A DNA stretch of 64,000 bases from Nomia melanderi. Lineage: Eukaryota > Arthropoda > Insecta > Hymenoptera > Halictidae. The position numbers were made by a program, and so were the translations under genes. Below are positions 21,193-32,099 of this stretch, piece by piece (the stretch's first letter is position 1; each line of letters opens with the position of its first letter). Under the pieces are notes generated by a model that had not been told where the DNA came from, searched no databases, and saw only the letters and a program-made list of their open reading frames with translations. The stretch spans positions 8,453,001 through 8,517,000 of the forward strand of contig NC_135000.1 in the NCBI RefSeq assembly GCF_051020985.1, read 5' to 3'.

Positions 21193-21923
21193 ACATAATC
21201 AGTGCAAATTGGTTCACTTTTCCGATTTAGCCGCATTCTCGATGATGCTTCCGCATTATACAGTGACGTAAGAGAATTATTATTGTACACGTTCGTGCCT
21301 CTCGAATGATATTTCAAATTTATGGACAAATAGAGTAGCTTAGCAGATACCCTCGTAGCTGCTCGGTGCCAAAAGGAACGGGGCGAATTCAAACGGGGGT
21401 GGAGGCACGGTCGAAGGTCCATCGCGCAGACAAGTGTCGGGGTAAGATCCGCGAACAGAAGGAAGATTACAAAGGGGGTTGGAAAGCTCGGGCGGAAAAG
21501 GAGGAAGAGGTGAAAGGAGATCAAGAGAGGAGAGAGCTCTGAGGATTACTGGCGAGGGAGGGGATGGCCGGAGCTAAAGAGTGTTGCGGGAAGGAATGAG
21601 TGGAAGGACTGCGATGGGATCTCGTAAGAGGATCTCGGAATCGAAGGAGCCGGGGGATGACGGAAGTACAGGGTGTTTTAGTGATCGTGGCACCGACTAG
21701 AAGGGGATGAAGCAATTAGTTTGAATAATTCCTTCCAGAACTCGAGCCTCTAGGAGTTCACTCGAGAACCTTCGAAATCGTTGCTTACTTTATTATTTAT
21801 TCACTTTATCTGGTCTCTATCAAAATTGAGCTCGACATAATTTCGATATGTTACTGGGTACGTCAAACTTAAGCAAACATGGTCAAACCTGCTTCAATTC
21901 GCCAGATAATAGAATCTACAATA
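21193..21923. other. No gene seen; GC-rich 21330-21720
   Basis: The minus-strand frames 21165-21524 and 21521-21715 are Ser/Pro/Leu-rich without known motifs. A donor-like GG|GTAAGA near 21440 (+) lacks an acceptor. Confidence 0.4.
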
Positions 21924-22151
21924 TTAACCATTAGCATGATGGTTCTGTAATACATCTGCAACTAATTTTTATGGTATCTCTAGTGAAAATGAAAAATGTT
22001 ATAACATACCTTCCATCTTTTATTTTCCTTCTCAGTAGAAAATTTGGATGCGTGGAAAATCGAATAATTTTAGGGTAGTACCTTTGTATCGTTAAAATAT
22101 TTGATGTTATAACTGGTGCAATATTGGAGCCTGCAGAGTTCAAAGGGTTAA
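21924..22151 (-). mobile_element. Family C TTAA element, complete
   Basis: It starts TTAACCATTAGCATGATGG and ends GAGTTCAAAGGGTTAA, 228 bp. The interior matches C5 (45186-45420) in reverse. The sequence just outside, to 22270, also matches the flank of C5, so the two loci are copies of a larger unit. Confidence 0.85.
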
Positions 22152-22270
22152 TACTTGGATATTTGATGTTCGATTTTAGGAAGATAGATGAGGTAAGATT
22201 ATTAATTGACTTTAGAGATGAAATTGTTAAATAGAATAATGAGTATATAATTTTAGAAAATTATCTTTTA
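22152..22270 (+). repeat. Flank repeat shared with 45030-45185 (inverted)
   Basis: 'acttggatatttgatgttcg', 'attttaggaagatagatgag', 'gatgaaattgttaaat' and 'gagtatataattttagaaaa' recur in reverse at 45030-45185. This copy lacks 48 bases present there, a multiple of three, and one shared frame reads MFDFRKIDE and IDFRDEIVK. Confidence 0.75.
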
Positions 22271-22284
22271 TATAAATATCTTTT

Positions 22285-22384
22285 AATAAAAATCTAATAA
22301 TATTAGGGTATTTTCTTTAATTCATTAAAATACTCAATATTATAACTGGTGCAATATTGGAGCCTACAGAGTTCAAAGGGTTAA
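22285..22384 (-). mobile_element. Family C TTAA element, left end lost
   Basis: It is the right end of C only: 'ttataactggtgcaatattg', 'gagcctacagagttcaaagg' and then GTTAA. Confidence 0.75.
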
Positions 22385-22889
22385 AAACATGCATAGTGCA
22401 ATGTTTCAAGTTAAATGTAGCATAGAAGCATACAAACTCATCTCAAACCTCGGAATAAATCATTTTCACGCGAAATACTCGAGACTAGAGTTAAGCTGAG
22501 TATTCTGTCGCCTCCTAATGAGCGATCGACTTCTTTCCCGGTGCATCGCGATCGCAGACACCTTGTACAGGGGAAGAGGGGAAGACAGGGAGGAGAGGAG
22601 AGAAACTGCGGATCGAGGGAGCCGTGGAATGCAGTCGGAATGCAGCGGTGCTCACCGACCGACCATTCGGTAATGGCTACACGTGTACGCTATAGCGGAT
22701 ACACGCGCCAACCTCCCCACTTACACCGTTACTCCGATGCACACGCGAGCCATCCGCTCGGCGTCTAAAGCGTTCCGCGGCGTAACGAACCTGCGAACGG
22801 TACGAGCGAGCATTTGCGCCCACTTTGTTCACGAATGGAGCGAACACTGTTGATCCTCGCGGCAGATGTTGCGCGATAGTCCCTCGGAA
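22385..22889. other. No gene seen; GC-rich 22500-22880
   Basis: A donor-like GTGAGC occurs on the minus strand near 22650, without a supported exon. Frames are short or overlapping. Confidence 0.4.
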
Positions 22890-23490
22890 AGTCGTGCCGA
22901 AGATCTCAATTGCGTGAATTTCCCTTCGAAATTGCGATATAACAATCGTTGGAGGGCTCAATTGCACGAATTTCCCTTTAAAGTTGCAAAATAACAATCG
23001 TCGGAGGCTCAACTGGACGAATTTTTCTTCGAAATTGCAATATAATAATCGCCTAAGGTCTCAATTGGTCGAATTTTCCTTCGAAATTGCAAAATAACAA
23101 TAGTCGAAGGCTCAACTGCACGAATTTCCCTTCAAAATTGCGAAATAACAATCGCCTAAGGTCTCAACTGGACGAATTTCTCTTCAGAATTACGAAATAA
23201 CAATCGCCTAAGGTCTCAACTGGACGTATTTCTCTTCAAAATTACGAAATAACAATCGCCTAAGGTCTCAACTGCACGAATTTCCCTTCGAAGTTGCAAA
23301 ATAACAATCACCGAAGGCTCAACTGTACAAATTTCCCTTCAAAATCATAACAAAAAGATCGCCTAAGATCTCAATCGCTCAAATTTCCCTTAAAATCGCA
23401 AACTAACAATCCTCTAAAGTCTCAACCACACGAATTTCCCTTGAAAATCGCAAAATACCAATCGCCTAAGGTATTTCCCCTGCAAAAGTA
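22890..23490. repeat. Tandem array, unit 51-52 bp, about 11 copies
   Basis: 'gtctcaactgcacgaatttc' and 'aataacaatcgcctaag' recur with very regular spacing. Anchors on 'ctcaa' are at 22905, 22957, 23008, 23060, 23111, 23163, 23215, 23267, 23318, 23370 and 23421. Similarity is lower toward the 3' end. Confidence 0.95.
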
Positions 23491-24565
23491 ATTCCGTTAA
23501 CAGCAATTAACATTAACACCGAGAACCAACCGAGCTGTCCACCGACGAGTGACCAACTCCGTCGAATTGTTCCAAAGTTTACCATCGAAGTGGAACCGAT
23601 TAATCGAGTTTCAGTGTTTCCGTAATTTCCGCGTGAAACTCGTCATTTCAGTTAATGGCAATCTACCAAAATCGCGTTTTTCTTATGAAATATTCTGGAA
23701 AGCTGACCGAGCGAGCCACTATAAACCAGCGACGCGTTAGGAAACGAAACAAGGGGAGGAACAATAAACTGCATCCCCTATCCCGCTTATCGTTGAACGT
23801 GAGATTTTACCGAGATTACACAGGGAAACCATCGTCGACGGACTGCCGCATTGCCAATCGTAACGTCTAACGACTTGGACGTTTAGACGCCCCGGAATAT
23901 CGAACCAGCCCGATCTGACAGACACACAGTCGCTGCGTCTATCCACCGTGGCCGTCTGATCTTCCAGGGGGAGGGTTTGGGGATCCTGTAAATCCTCGCA
24001 GTCTGGAGTTGCTCCCTGGAGCAAAGTTGATTCCACGCTGCTCCACCTCTGACGGATACCTTCTCCGGTTACGCTGCCCGCCACCGTGTATTCTATTATC
24101 CGCCGTGCGCTGGGATTTGCTCGGAAGTGAAGCGAGAACTCGTCAAACTCGACGAACGAGACGACAATGTGGAGAATTCGTTTGACACGTTCGGGTACTG
24201 TCAAACCTCGTCCAACACGTTCCGACAGTTACAACAGCAATTGATATTCCGCGATTTTGAATGTCGGAAATGTGACGGCTCGATTCTTGCTTCTGAATTG
24301 AAACGTTTCGAAACCTTCCAAAAACACCTTGAAACAGTTTCGAAAGCAACTCTTGTCAAACTCAAAAATACCAAACCAAATTTGCAAGAAACCTTCCTTT
24401 GAAACTGCACCGTTCAAACACTCAATATTTTTCCAATCCCCATCAATTCTCCATCTCCAACAATAATTCCACTTGTCAAAATAAAGCCCCATCCCCTATA
24501 CTTTCTCAACCATTCAATTGCCAAATAGAATCAAATTCCTTCCAACCACCTCTTCTCGTATCTGC
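23491..24565. other. No gene accepted; GC-rich 23730-24130
   Basis: Overlapping frames (155 codons on minus at 23737-24204; 91 on plus at 24127-24402) show no domain and share the same DNA on opposite strands. No convincing splice-site pair was seen. Confidence 0.4.
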
Positions 24566-24720
24566 TTAACCCTTCGCACTCGAAAATTTCTCAATAGAAA
24601 TATTCAACATTTTCTGACGAGGTATAGGTGATATTGTTTGAAACTAATTTAACGATAATTCATAGATAAATTAAGCAACGAAGCTATTTAATTTAAATAT
24701 TTCACATAGCAATACAAAGT
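24566..24720 (-). mobile_element. Family B TTAA element, truncated by family E
   Basis: It starts TTAACCCTTCGCACTCGAAA, the reverse of the B right end, and runs to the first base of element E at 24721, with the B left end missing. Confidence 0.75.
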
Positions 24721-24925
24721 TTAACCCTTAGCAGACGAAGATCCTTCGAAATACACAGAACCTTCGGCAGATGAAACTAAATTACAGATCAATTGCTTAA
24801 ATAATGAAAAAGAAGGAAACCACGTACTAATCTCTTGCTGTATCAGTAAATCGTTTGTTATTCAGTGTGCCAAATATGAAAATTCGATCTCTCCGAAACG
24901 TCGACATCCGTCCGCAAAGATTTAA
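24721..24925 (+). mobile_element. Family E TTAA element, copy 1
   Basis: It starts TTAACCCTTAGCAGACGA and ends 'cgtccgcaaagatttaa', a mirrored tip with changes. It matches E2 at 59259-59464 ('ttcgaaatacacagaacctt', 'caattgcttaa', 'cgccgaaatgtcgac' variant). It is 205 bp and non-coding. Confidence 0.82.
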
Positions 24926-25637
24926 TTCAAAGTACTAAACATTCAACACGTTCACTGCCATGAGAGTTTTAGGCGTTCTATACAATATTCCTTATTCTTT
25001 TATAACAACGACAAATCTTGTAGCAACCCATTCACTGCTAAAATGTGCGATTCCGAACGATCGAGCTCGCAGCGAGCCGAGCGTCGTTATTCCCATCGCT
25101 AGACAGAACGCGATCCGGCCGTGACGTAAGACGAGGACCACGGTACTTAACGATCGGTGCCATTGCACGTTAAAACGATTACTTCCGGCGCGCGCGGAGG
25201 TGGAGAGATACGCTCGCGGAGAGGCTAACGTGGCCTCGTGAGCTTTGTCCGGCGTACGTGATCCCGACGTTCCGCCTCCGCCGGGATATATTCGAAAGCC
25301 GCGCTCGTAACGCGCCGGAATGGCCGGTTTCGGGGCCGATATACTCGTCACCGGCCGCGGCGACCCACTCCGACCGCTCGTCCTTCCTCCGATGGAACTT
25401 GCGCCGCTCGTTAAACTTCCCTGCCACCCTCTATCCGATCCGACCAACTTCCGAGAGAGGTTCGGGTCACGTGAAACGCGACGCGCCGTATAACGCGCGA
25501 CCCAACGAGAGACGCTCGCACAGCTTGGTAAAAATGTCTTAACCGTTTTAGTGACACTGGAGAGCCTCGTCAAACGGACCGGTCAAGCTTCTGTCGTTTC
25601 ACGTGGAAAGATACCAAATGCTCTATGCTTGTCCATG
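24926..25637. other. GC-rich island, no gene accepted
   Basis: A 193-codon minus frame (24992-25573) is the second longest in the window but is Arg/Ser-rich, overlaps frames on both strands and has no recognisable motif. I treat it as chance. Confidence 0.45.
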
Positions 25638-25868
25638 TTTGACCACTCGACAATATTTTTCTCAAGGAATATTCATTATCTTCTGATGAAATGTCAATGA
25701 TACTTTTTGCAATTAACGTAGACATACCTTGCATAAATTAAGTGACAGAACTATTTTATTTCGATGTTCCATGCACATTGTAGAAAATTTAATATTGAAT
25801 TATCAATTTTACAATGTTCTTGGGTCAAATCAAATGGCGACTAGCGCCTCTCGAGTGCAAAGGGTTAA
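25638..25868 (-). mobile_element. Family B TTAA element, one tip decayed
   Basis: The right part 'aaatcaaatggcgactagcg' then 'cctctcgagtgcaaagggttaa' is the reverse of the B left end. The other tip survives only as 'ccactcgacaatattttt'. Confidence 0.75.
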
Positions 25869-25926
25869 TAATTGCACAAAGACGTTGGGAATGGGTCATT
25901 TTGACCGTCTGTAGTTTTAGTGTTAA
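25869..25926 (-). mobile_element. Family A-like end fragment
   Basis: 'gggtcattttgaccgtctgt' followed by AGTTTTAGTGTTAA is the reverse of an A left end directly abutting the B element. Confidence 0.5.
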
Positions 25927-25973
25927 ATACTGTTGCAGCAGTCTCTTTTGTCTCTCGTTCTTGCTTTCTCAGT

Positions 25974-26217
25974 TTAACCCCTTGTCCTACAACAGCGAGT
26001 GAGACTCGTGGTGAAGATTTCCAACATGATTCAACAAATATATATATTACTCAGTTCATTCGAGTTCAAAGTGAACATTATTCCTCTGTAATCAATTATT
26101 ATACTTAAAAGGAAATATAGGCATAACATATGCTTAGAATTTTTCTCTTTTTCTAATAAATTATTAATGACGAAGTAGCCGTATCGATCAGAGTTGAGAA
26201 AGAAATCGTAGGCTTAA
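25974..26217 (-). mobile_element. Family D TTAA element, reverse
   Basis: It starts TTAACCCCTTGTCCTACAAC and reads as the reverse of D through 'agtagccgtatcgatcagag' and 'aagaaatcgtaggc', ending at an altered TTAA ('cttaagg'). Confidence 0.85.
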
Positions 26218-27226
26218 GGTTCACATCGACGTTAGTTCATTCAATTACAGCTTAATATGACGCTCTGTTTATTTATTCAAGAATATTTGGGAGTCATTGA
26301 AATGTTACCTTCGAATGGTATTATATTGTGATACTAATAAATATAGAAAAAATTATTAAAACAGGTAGAGGTTGCAATAAAATAGAATGTCGAGTCTGAC
26401 TCGACATAGGACTGCTAAGGTTTAACAGTTCGAAATTCGCTGGACGTTAGGTGTTACCCTGCAGCCCAGCGTTCAAAGGGATCGAACGTGCGCGATCGAG
26501 AAATTTCGTGGAACGAGCGGCCGTCGCTAGGGCAGGGGACTATGTATATCCTACGAACTCGGGCTACGCCTCGATACATTGCCTCGACCCACGCGCCCAT
26601 TGTCTTCTCTTTCGGACGACGCGCGGCTGATGTAAGAGGGAACGAGATACGTATTCGCGGAGATACGTTTCAGCGGCGCACAAGAGGAGAAAAAAAAAGT
26701 CCTCCGCTGAAATTATAAGCGGATAGGCAGATACGTAGGACGACGGCCGGGTATATCGGAATCCGACGCTGAACTCCCTCGAGAGAGTTCCTCATCCGAG
26801 CGCGCGGCGTAATTATCGTGGAATGCGCGCAAGACTTTCAGCGAAACAACCTCCGCGACGACGAAATTCTTGCTTTCCAGCAATTTTCCGGTGAGATACG
26901 ATTGTCCTTGAACCGACGGCACCGGCGAACGCGTCACCTGAGGTTGAATATTTTCGGAAACGAAGGAAACTCGACGGAATCTTCGAATTTTCGGTGGATT
27001 TTGAATGTGACGCGTTTAAGTTCGATAACTTTGAGGGGAAACGTCGCGAGAGAGATTTTGAGGTGTTGTTTTGAACGGGAGAGTATGAGCTTTGAGACTA
27101 TGGTCGATTTAATTGTTTAGATAATGTTTAATGGGTTTGGAGATTGAAATTTTAGAGCTGCGGTAGACTGGAACTATGGAATCAGTGGAGGTAATTGGGA
27201 AAATCAGAAGTTTTTTGATAGTTATT
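26218..27226. other. No gene seen; GC-rich 26460-27000
   Basis: 'gtcgagtctgactcgaca' near 26389-26406 is a short hairpin resembling a diverged D right end. The GC island has overlapping frames without domains. Confidence 0.4.
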
Positions 27227-27334
27227 GATTAAACTATCCCTAAAGTCATGTATTGAGACTTTGATTAATTTACAATTCACTTTGTGTATTGCTGAATTCT
27301 TATACTTCCTCACAAAAACTTCTATTTTCTTAAC
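27227..27334 (-). repeat. Dispersed repeat H, copy 2
   Basis: It is the inverted copy of 7493-7622 and lacks about 28 bases found there. On the minus strand it is continuously open and reads KKIEVFVRKYKNSAIHKV and onward to DFRDSLIN. In the stretch shared with copy 1 most differences fall at third codon positions. Confidence 0.75.
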
Positions 27335-28157
27335 ACTATTTCCACCGAAGGCATCGACAGACGTCTTTTGAAATTTCACCTTTATTTATTTAATAAGCTT
27401 AATTATTTCAAGCTTTTAACAAAGCTTAAACTGTTTCAAGCTTTGTCGTATATTCTGAATTGACTTTTCGACTTTTCCAATAACGATTGTAAGATCAACT
27501 ATAAGAAATGTCCAAGATTCAATTAAGGAAAGATAATTCAACTGAGAAAATAATCAGCTAAAACTTTACGAGGTGTCTTTTGACATCTTCGATAGAAATA
27601 GTAATAGACCAAGCATATACTGTTATTTTTTATTTTTATAATTATTTATTATTCAGAAAACTTTAACCAGTCAATTATTGTCTCCACTTTGCGTACATTG
27701 TACAATTTCGTTCCACCGAACGGTGAATAAGAGTGACCCCGAGCGCAAAGGGTCAAGCGATGGACCGAAAATCCCGCAATTACCCGGGACCGACGTGTCT
27801 ATACATATACAATGTGTTGAAGAAGACCAGGCAGAGGAGCAGCCACGAATAAGGAACGGAGCCGGTATTCCGCGGAGTCCCACGGGTTCTCCGTGACGTG
27901 AATCATGCCGGTTCCGGTCCGGCCCACGCGTACGTGTCCCTGAAACACCCGCGCCTCGGTCTCATCCTCGTCTCCCGACGCGTCCCGCCCGGCCGAACTT
28001 GTCTCGATTACGCTTGAATTTATGAAATAGTCTTTTACGGCGATTCCCCACGCCCCTGCGGCCCGATGCACGCGCCGTTGCGAACTGGGTCCAAGGGAAC
28101 GGGGGGCCCGTGACTCACTGATCGCTTGTTCATCGATGCACCGCTTCCGAACGGCCC
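27335..28157. other. No gene seen; GC-rich 27720-28157
   Basis: AT-rich, then GC-rich. A donor-like GTGAGT on the minus strand near 28112 has no supported acceptor. Confidence 0.4.
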
Positions 28158-28394
28158 GTAGAACCAGCCACAACGGTTTGCTCAACGATTTTTCTTGTCC
28201 GTTGAAATTTGAAATGCTTTCTTCTCGGTTTTTTAGTGGAAATATCGTTGTTTCTGAATGGGCAGTAGAACCAACTACAATGATCTGCCTAATCGGTTCT
28301 TCTTGTCCGTTGAAATTCGAAATGCTTTCTTTACGATTGTTTTCGGTGGAAATATGGTTGTTGCTTTTGAATCAGCCGTAGAACCAGCCAGTCT
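28158..28394. repeat. Tandem repeat, unit about 107-113 bp, two copies plus part
   Basis: 'gtagaaccagcca', 'cttgtccgttgaaatt', 'gaaatgctttctt' and 'gtggaaatat' recur in order from 28160, 28267 and 28380. Confidence 0.82.
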
Positions 28395-28805
28395 GCACAG
28401 AAATCGTTCTCCTCGACCTTTTAATGAACTTTCCTGTTCCTTAACTTGTCACCATGTTCAGAAACTCGTAAGAAACATCGATTTCTAGCTAAAGATTTAC
28501 AGATCGCGATAATCAAATGAATATGCTGTAAAAAAGACAATTTCCCTGTTACATGTAAATCATTCATTAATCTAATAGTTCCTCGCTAAATCCGAACTGA
28601 TCCGATCGCCTCGTCTACCCTACCGAGGCTTCCATGCGCGCGAGACGATAAATTCGATCCCGATTAATCCGTCCAGCCAGTAAACAGATTTTCGTACACA
28701 CACACAGGTCCACTAACGCAGCGTTAACGATTTCCCATTAACCATATTTTCCGGGCGCCCCCAACGGCCGATTCCTTTCAATTTAAAAGCGCCTATACAT
28801 CTTAC
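28395..28805. other. No gene seen
   Basis: Ordinary sequence leading into a GC-rich island. It ends at a donor-like site on the minus strand (GTAAG at 28805-28801). Confidence 0.35.
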
Positions 28806-29040
28806 TTTCCCCTCTGAAATATGCGCGAGCCACCCTCGCGACCGACTGTTTCTTCCAGGAATCTAATGTTATGCGTGCTATAAATATCTCCGCCGCGTCG
28901 CGCGGCGTTCCTTCAGAACTAAACAAGAATAGATGAAGAAAGCAACGGACGGCCGAACTGCCGTACGTTGCAGCGAACCTGGCACTCTCGTCTGAGTGGT
29001 CAGATGTTGAGCTCTGGCATATGATTGGCTGCGGCGCCAC
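28806..29040 (-). other. Candidate minus-strand first exon, low confidence
   Basis: The minus strand leaving the promoter-like island reaches AAA|GTAAGATG with its last exon base at 28806. The frame begins MAPQPIICQSSTSDHSDES at 29040 and is open to the donor. No homology is recognised. Its support is the donor plus the adjacent CCAAT/CRE-bearing island only. Confidence 0.15.
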
Positions 29041-29200
29041 GCGCGCCGATCGATAGAGACGTTTCTCGACTCGCGATTGGAACTCTCCGAGCCACTGTCT
29101 CCGCCCCTATGACGTCACGAGTGCCAGAATCTCAGCAACTGGTACTTAATGCTTCCAATACCGTGTATATACTCGGGAAAATTAGTTTATTATTTTTAGC
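29020..29200 (+). promoter_or_regulatory. Promoter-like island: two CCAAT boxes, CRE, TATA
   Basis: GATTGG (inverted CCAAT) occurs at 29023-29028 and 29075-29080. A full palindromic CRE, TGACGTCA, lies at 29110-29117, and TATATA at 29166-29171 with candidate start sequence 25-35 bases downstream. Each motif is common by itself; the ordered cluster in a CpG-rich island is what makes it promoter-like. No downstream coding exon is recognised on the + strand. Confidence 0.35.
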
Positions 29201-30076
29201 AGTGATATTGTAGTGTTTGCAATTAATATTTTGAGTACTGTCACTTCTGTGAATTTTTCTTCGCTTGTTATCTACGTTAGGGTTGTTCGCGAACATTCGT
29301 TACACTGTCTAAAAGTGCTAATCTGTTCGTAGAATCAAATTAAGTTTATTTTATTTTCCTTTTAACTATTTGTGTTCGGAATTGAAACAGCAAGAGATCA
29401 ACGCGTAGTTTCCTTCTTTTTATATTAATTAAGCAATTTATGTGTAATTTAGCTTCATCTGCTGAAGGTTTTGTATATTTCAAAGCATCTTGGTCCGGAA
29501 AGGTTTGTTTGCTTTTATTTCTGGTATTGCCTGCTTAGAAACGAAAAACATGATTTCGCTGTTGACAAGTTTTTAAGTTCACTGCGAACCTAGGAAAGTG
29601 TCGAATACATTCATCTACGCCAATCACCGGCCAACTGCATAGCGAATCTTGCAGTCCAGTCTAATCAAATTACATTTGAGCCTTACAATAACAGCTCGAC
29701 GAATTCCTAAGACCAACCCAGTCCCAGCCGCTGGAGTGGCACAAAGAACAACTTCCCCCAGGCTGGTCGGAATAATAGCTCGAACAATTGGATAACAGGC
29801 CTGCATCGGTATCAGCCCTTGAAGGAGCCTTGAAACCGGACCAGGGGGCTAATTCCGTGAAAAATTGGGGGAGCCAATATGGATCATAAAATCGGCGTAG
29901 AAACGACACGTGGATGGAACCCTGAAATTCGACTACTTGCAAAACGAAAATCGAAGGTTACTAAGTTGATAAGTGGTCCCTGTTATACGAACTGATTTTC
30001 ATTTGAAAACAACAATTTTCTGCAAAGCAATTCCATTTATACAACGTTGGAAACCGATCGCAAATATCCATTGTCC
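29201..30076. other. No gene seen
   Basis: Mostly AT-rich with a mixed stretch 29600-29940. Minus frames there are short and unremarkable. Confidence 0.4.
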
Positions 30077-30515
30077 TTAGCACTAGAACTACTGATCACA
30101 AACTGACTTTCATAAAGTTCTTTGTAAACATCATAAGCGTGCGTTCATTGAGATTCCAATTGACGAAACTCTGTCAATTGAATTTAACCCCTTGGCCAAT
30201 GATTTCTTTCTCAACTCTGAACGATATGGCTACTTTGTCAATAATAATTTATTCAGGAAAGAAAAATTCTAAGCATAGGTTATGCCTATATTTCCTTTTA
30301 AGTATAATAGTTGATTGTAGAGGAATAATATTGACTTTACATTCGAATTAACTAAGTAATATATATATATATATATATATATATTTGTAGAATCATGTTG
30401 AAAGTCTTCACCACAAGTCTCACTCTTTGTAGGACAAGAGGTTAATCATTTCTCTAATTATAAAAGATCAAATAAGAAATAAGTCATTCTGACCCATCTG
30501 GTAGTTCTAGTGTTA
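30077..30515 (-). mobile_element. Family A-like element interrupted by family D
   Basis: The left tip TTAGCACTAGAACTACTG and right tip CTGGTAGTTCTAGTGTTAA bracket a complete D element at 30184-30445. Without D the element is about 180 bp and resembles the diverged A copy at 34217-34399. Confidence 0.75.
30184..30445 (+). mobile_element. Family D TTAA element nested in an A-like element
   Basis: It starts TTAACCCCTTGGCCAATGA and ends GGACAAGAGGTTAA, 262 bp, including an (AT)n expansion at about 30358-30384 not found in D1 or D2. Confidence 0.9.
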
Positions 30516-31027
30516 AAACTACGTAACATCCCTATAATGAAAACAAAAACATAACCAACATATCTAGCTCAACATCTTACAACTTTGATCCAAAGCACAC
30601 ACATCTATCATGTATATTTTTGAAATTATCGAGTTTCGCCTAGAAAACGGCCATTCGGCCACACTGTACGGTGGGGAGATTTTAGGGGATGAAGCTACCC
30701 TTGGCCGTGCTTTTGTCCGGCATTCCTCGCTCTCGGGGCGCGACGTGACCGCGTCTAAGGCGTTGGGTGCAGAATGTGCAACGGGTGGCCCGACGGGGCA
30801 CGCGTGCCCTGTTATAACCCGGCCCTCCCTGCCCTGCCCGCGTTTTCCAGCCCGTAATACGAGACCGGGACTTTGTGTCACGTAATGCTGCTGTGGCATG
30901 AAACTTGCAGCCGGAACGGCTGATACGTGGAGCCCCGCTGGCACCCGTGAACCCGGCGAATCGTCCGCGGACCGGATTTATCTTCGATTCCCATTAACCC
31001 TTCGCGAACGAGGATTTCCTCCGGACA
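30516..31027. other. GC-rich island, no gene seen
   Basis: Frames 30564-30944 (-) and 30610-30885 (+) overlap on opposite strands and lack motifs. 'ttaacccttcgcgaacgagg' near 30996 may be the end of a decayed family E element. Confidence 0.4.
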
Positions 31028-31581
31028 TTAACCCTTTGCACTCGAACGTTTTACGTTAGGAGTATTTGACGTTGAGGGAGATGTAAACGACTTTCTTCGA
31101 AACTAATGGGGAAATGCATGGAAATTAGGTGACCTAACTATTTGTAGTCGAAAGTTTTGCGTTAGAAATATTTGATGTTGTTGAGGGAGATGTAAACGAC
31201 TTTCTTTGAAACTAACTAATGAGAAAATGCACGGAAATTAGGTGACCTAAGCATTTGTGGTCGGAAGTTTTGGGTTACAAATATTTGATATTTTTCTGGG
31301 AGACGCAAGCAAGATCTAATGAAGACCTAACCCTTTGCAGTCGAAAGTTTTGCAATAGTATTTGACATTTTTTTACTAACTAATGAGAAAATCTGTGGAA
31401 ATTAGGAAACAATGCTATATCAAATATTATATCAATAGCTATATCAAATCTAGTGAGTCACTTATTATAAGAATAAATCGAATAAATGCAAAACGTTGAA
31501 CTCCACCACTATTAATGACTTCCATTCATCCATTGAGTTCACACTCAACAACATAGAAAATAATCGAGTGCAAAGATTTAA
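31028..31581 (-). mobile_element. Family B element expanded by internal tandem repeats
   Basis: It starts TTAACCCTTTGCACTCGAAC and ends 'aatcgagtgcaaagatttaa'. At 554 bp it is over twice the family length because of three to four diverged copies of a roughly 115-bp block ('gtcgaaagttttgcgttaga', 'gggagatgtaaacgactttc', 'ggaaattaggtgacctaa'). Later blocks again start with terminus-like 'ccctttgcagtcgaaagttt'. Confidence 0.7.
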
Positions 31582-32099
31582 TAGATGTTTAACGAAAAAT
31601 GGTAATTTCCGTCCAGTTTCTCGAATTCCGTCTCAAGATCCATTCGAAACGCGCCGAGCAAACAGAAGTAAACTCGTTACGAGGTGCGTGGAACAAAGGA
31701 AAAACTCGGAATGGCCGGCCGTTGTTCCGCGTGCCCGATATTTCCTCGTTAGAACTTTCCCAGTGTTCTATTAATTACAAGCTATCGTTTCCCGATCGTG
31801 ACGAGGCGCGGCGTGTTCCCGTCGAAATTCCGCGCGTCCGCAGCCTCTTTTTCCGACCGCGAATTCGACCGGGCTGCCGTTTTTCACGCATGCCCGCGCC
31901 CTTTTCCCGTGGAAAACACTGATGAAGACGAACAGCCAGCCGTGGACCGCCGACAATGCGATAGACCGTGAAGCCGACGATAACGCTGCCGCCTCGTTGC
32001 ACCTTGCCACGCACTTGCGCGTAATTATGATTAAGGGGCCGCTCCTCCTCCGAACTGCCGCCTGTGGGACACTCTCGTTTCAATTATCTGAATTTATGC
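31582..32099. other. GC-rich island, no gene seen
   Basis: Four overlapping frames on the two strands, none recognisable. Confidence 0.4.

Noticed and set aside
22890..23490. Regular 52-bp repeats considered as a CRISPR-like array
   Set aside because: Units are contiguous and diverged with no unique spacers; the genome is eukaryotic.
23737..24204. 155-codon minus frame and overlapping 91-codon plus frame (24127-24402)
   Set aside because: Opposite-strand overlap and absence of domains. The Lys/Glu-rich plus frame looks helical but has no splice context.
24992..25573. 193-codon minus-strand frame
   Set aside because: GC-rich island with overlapping open frames on both strands, no recognisable domain, no splice-site pair.
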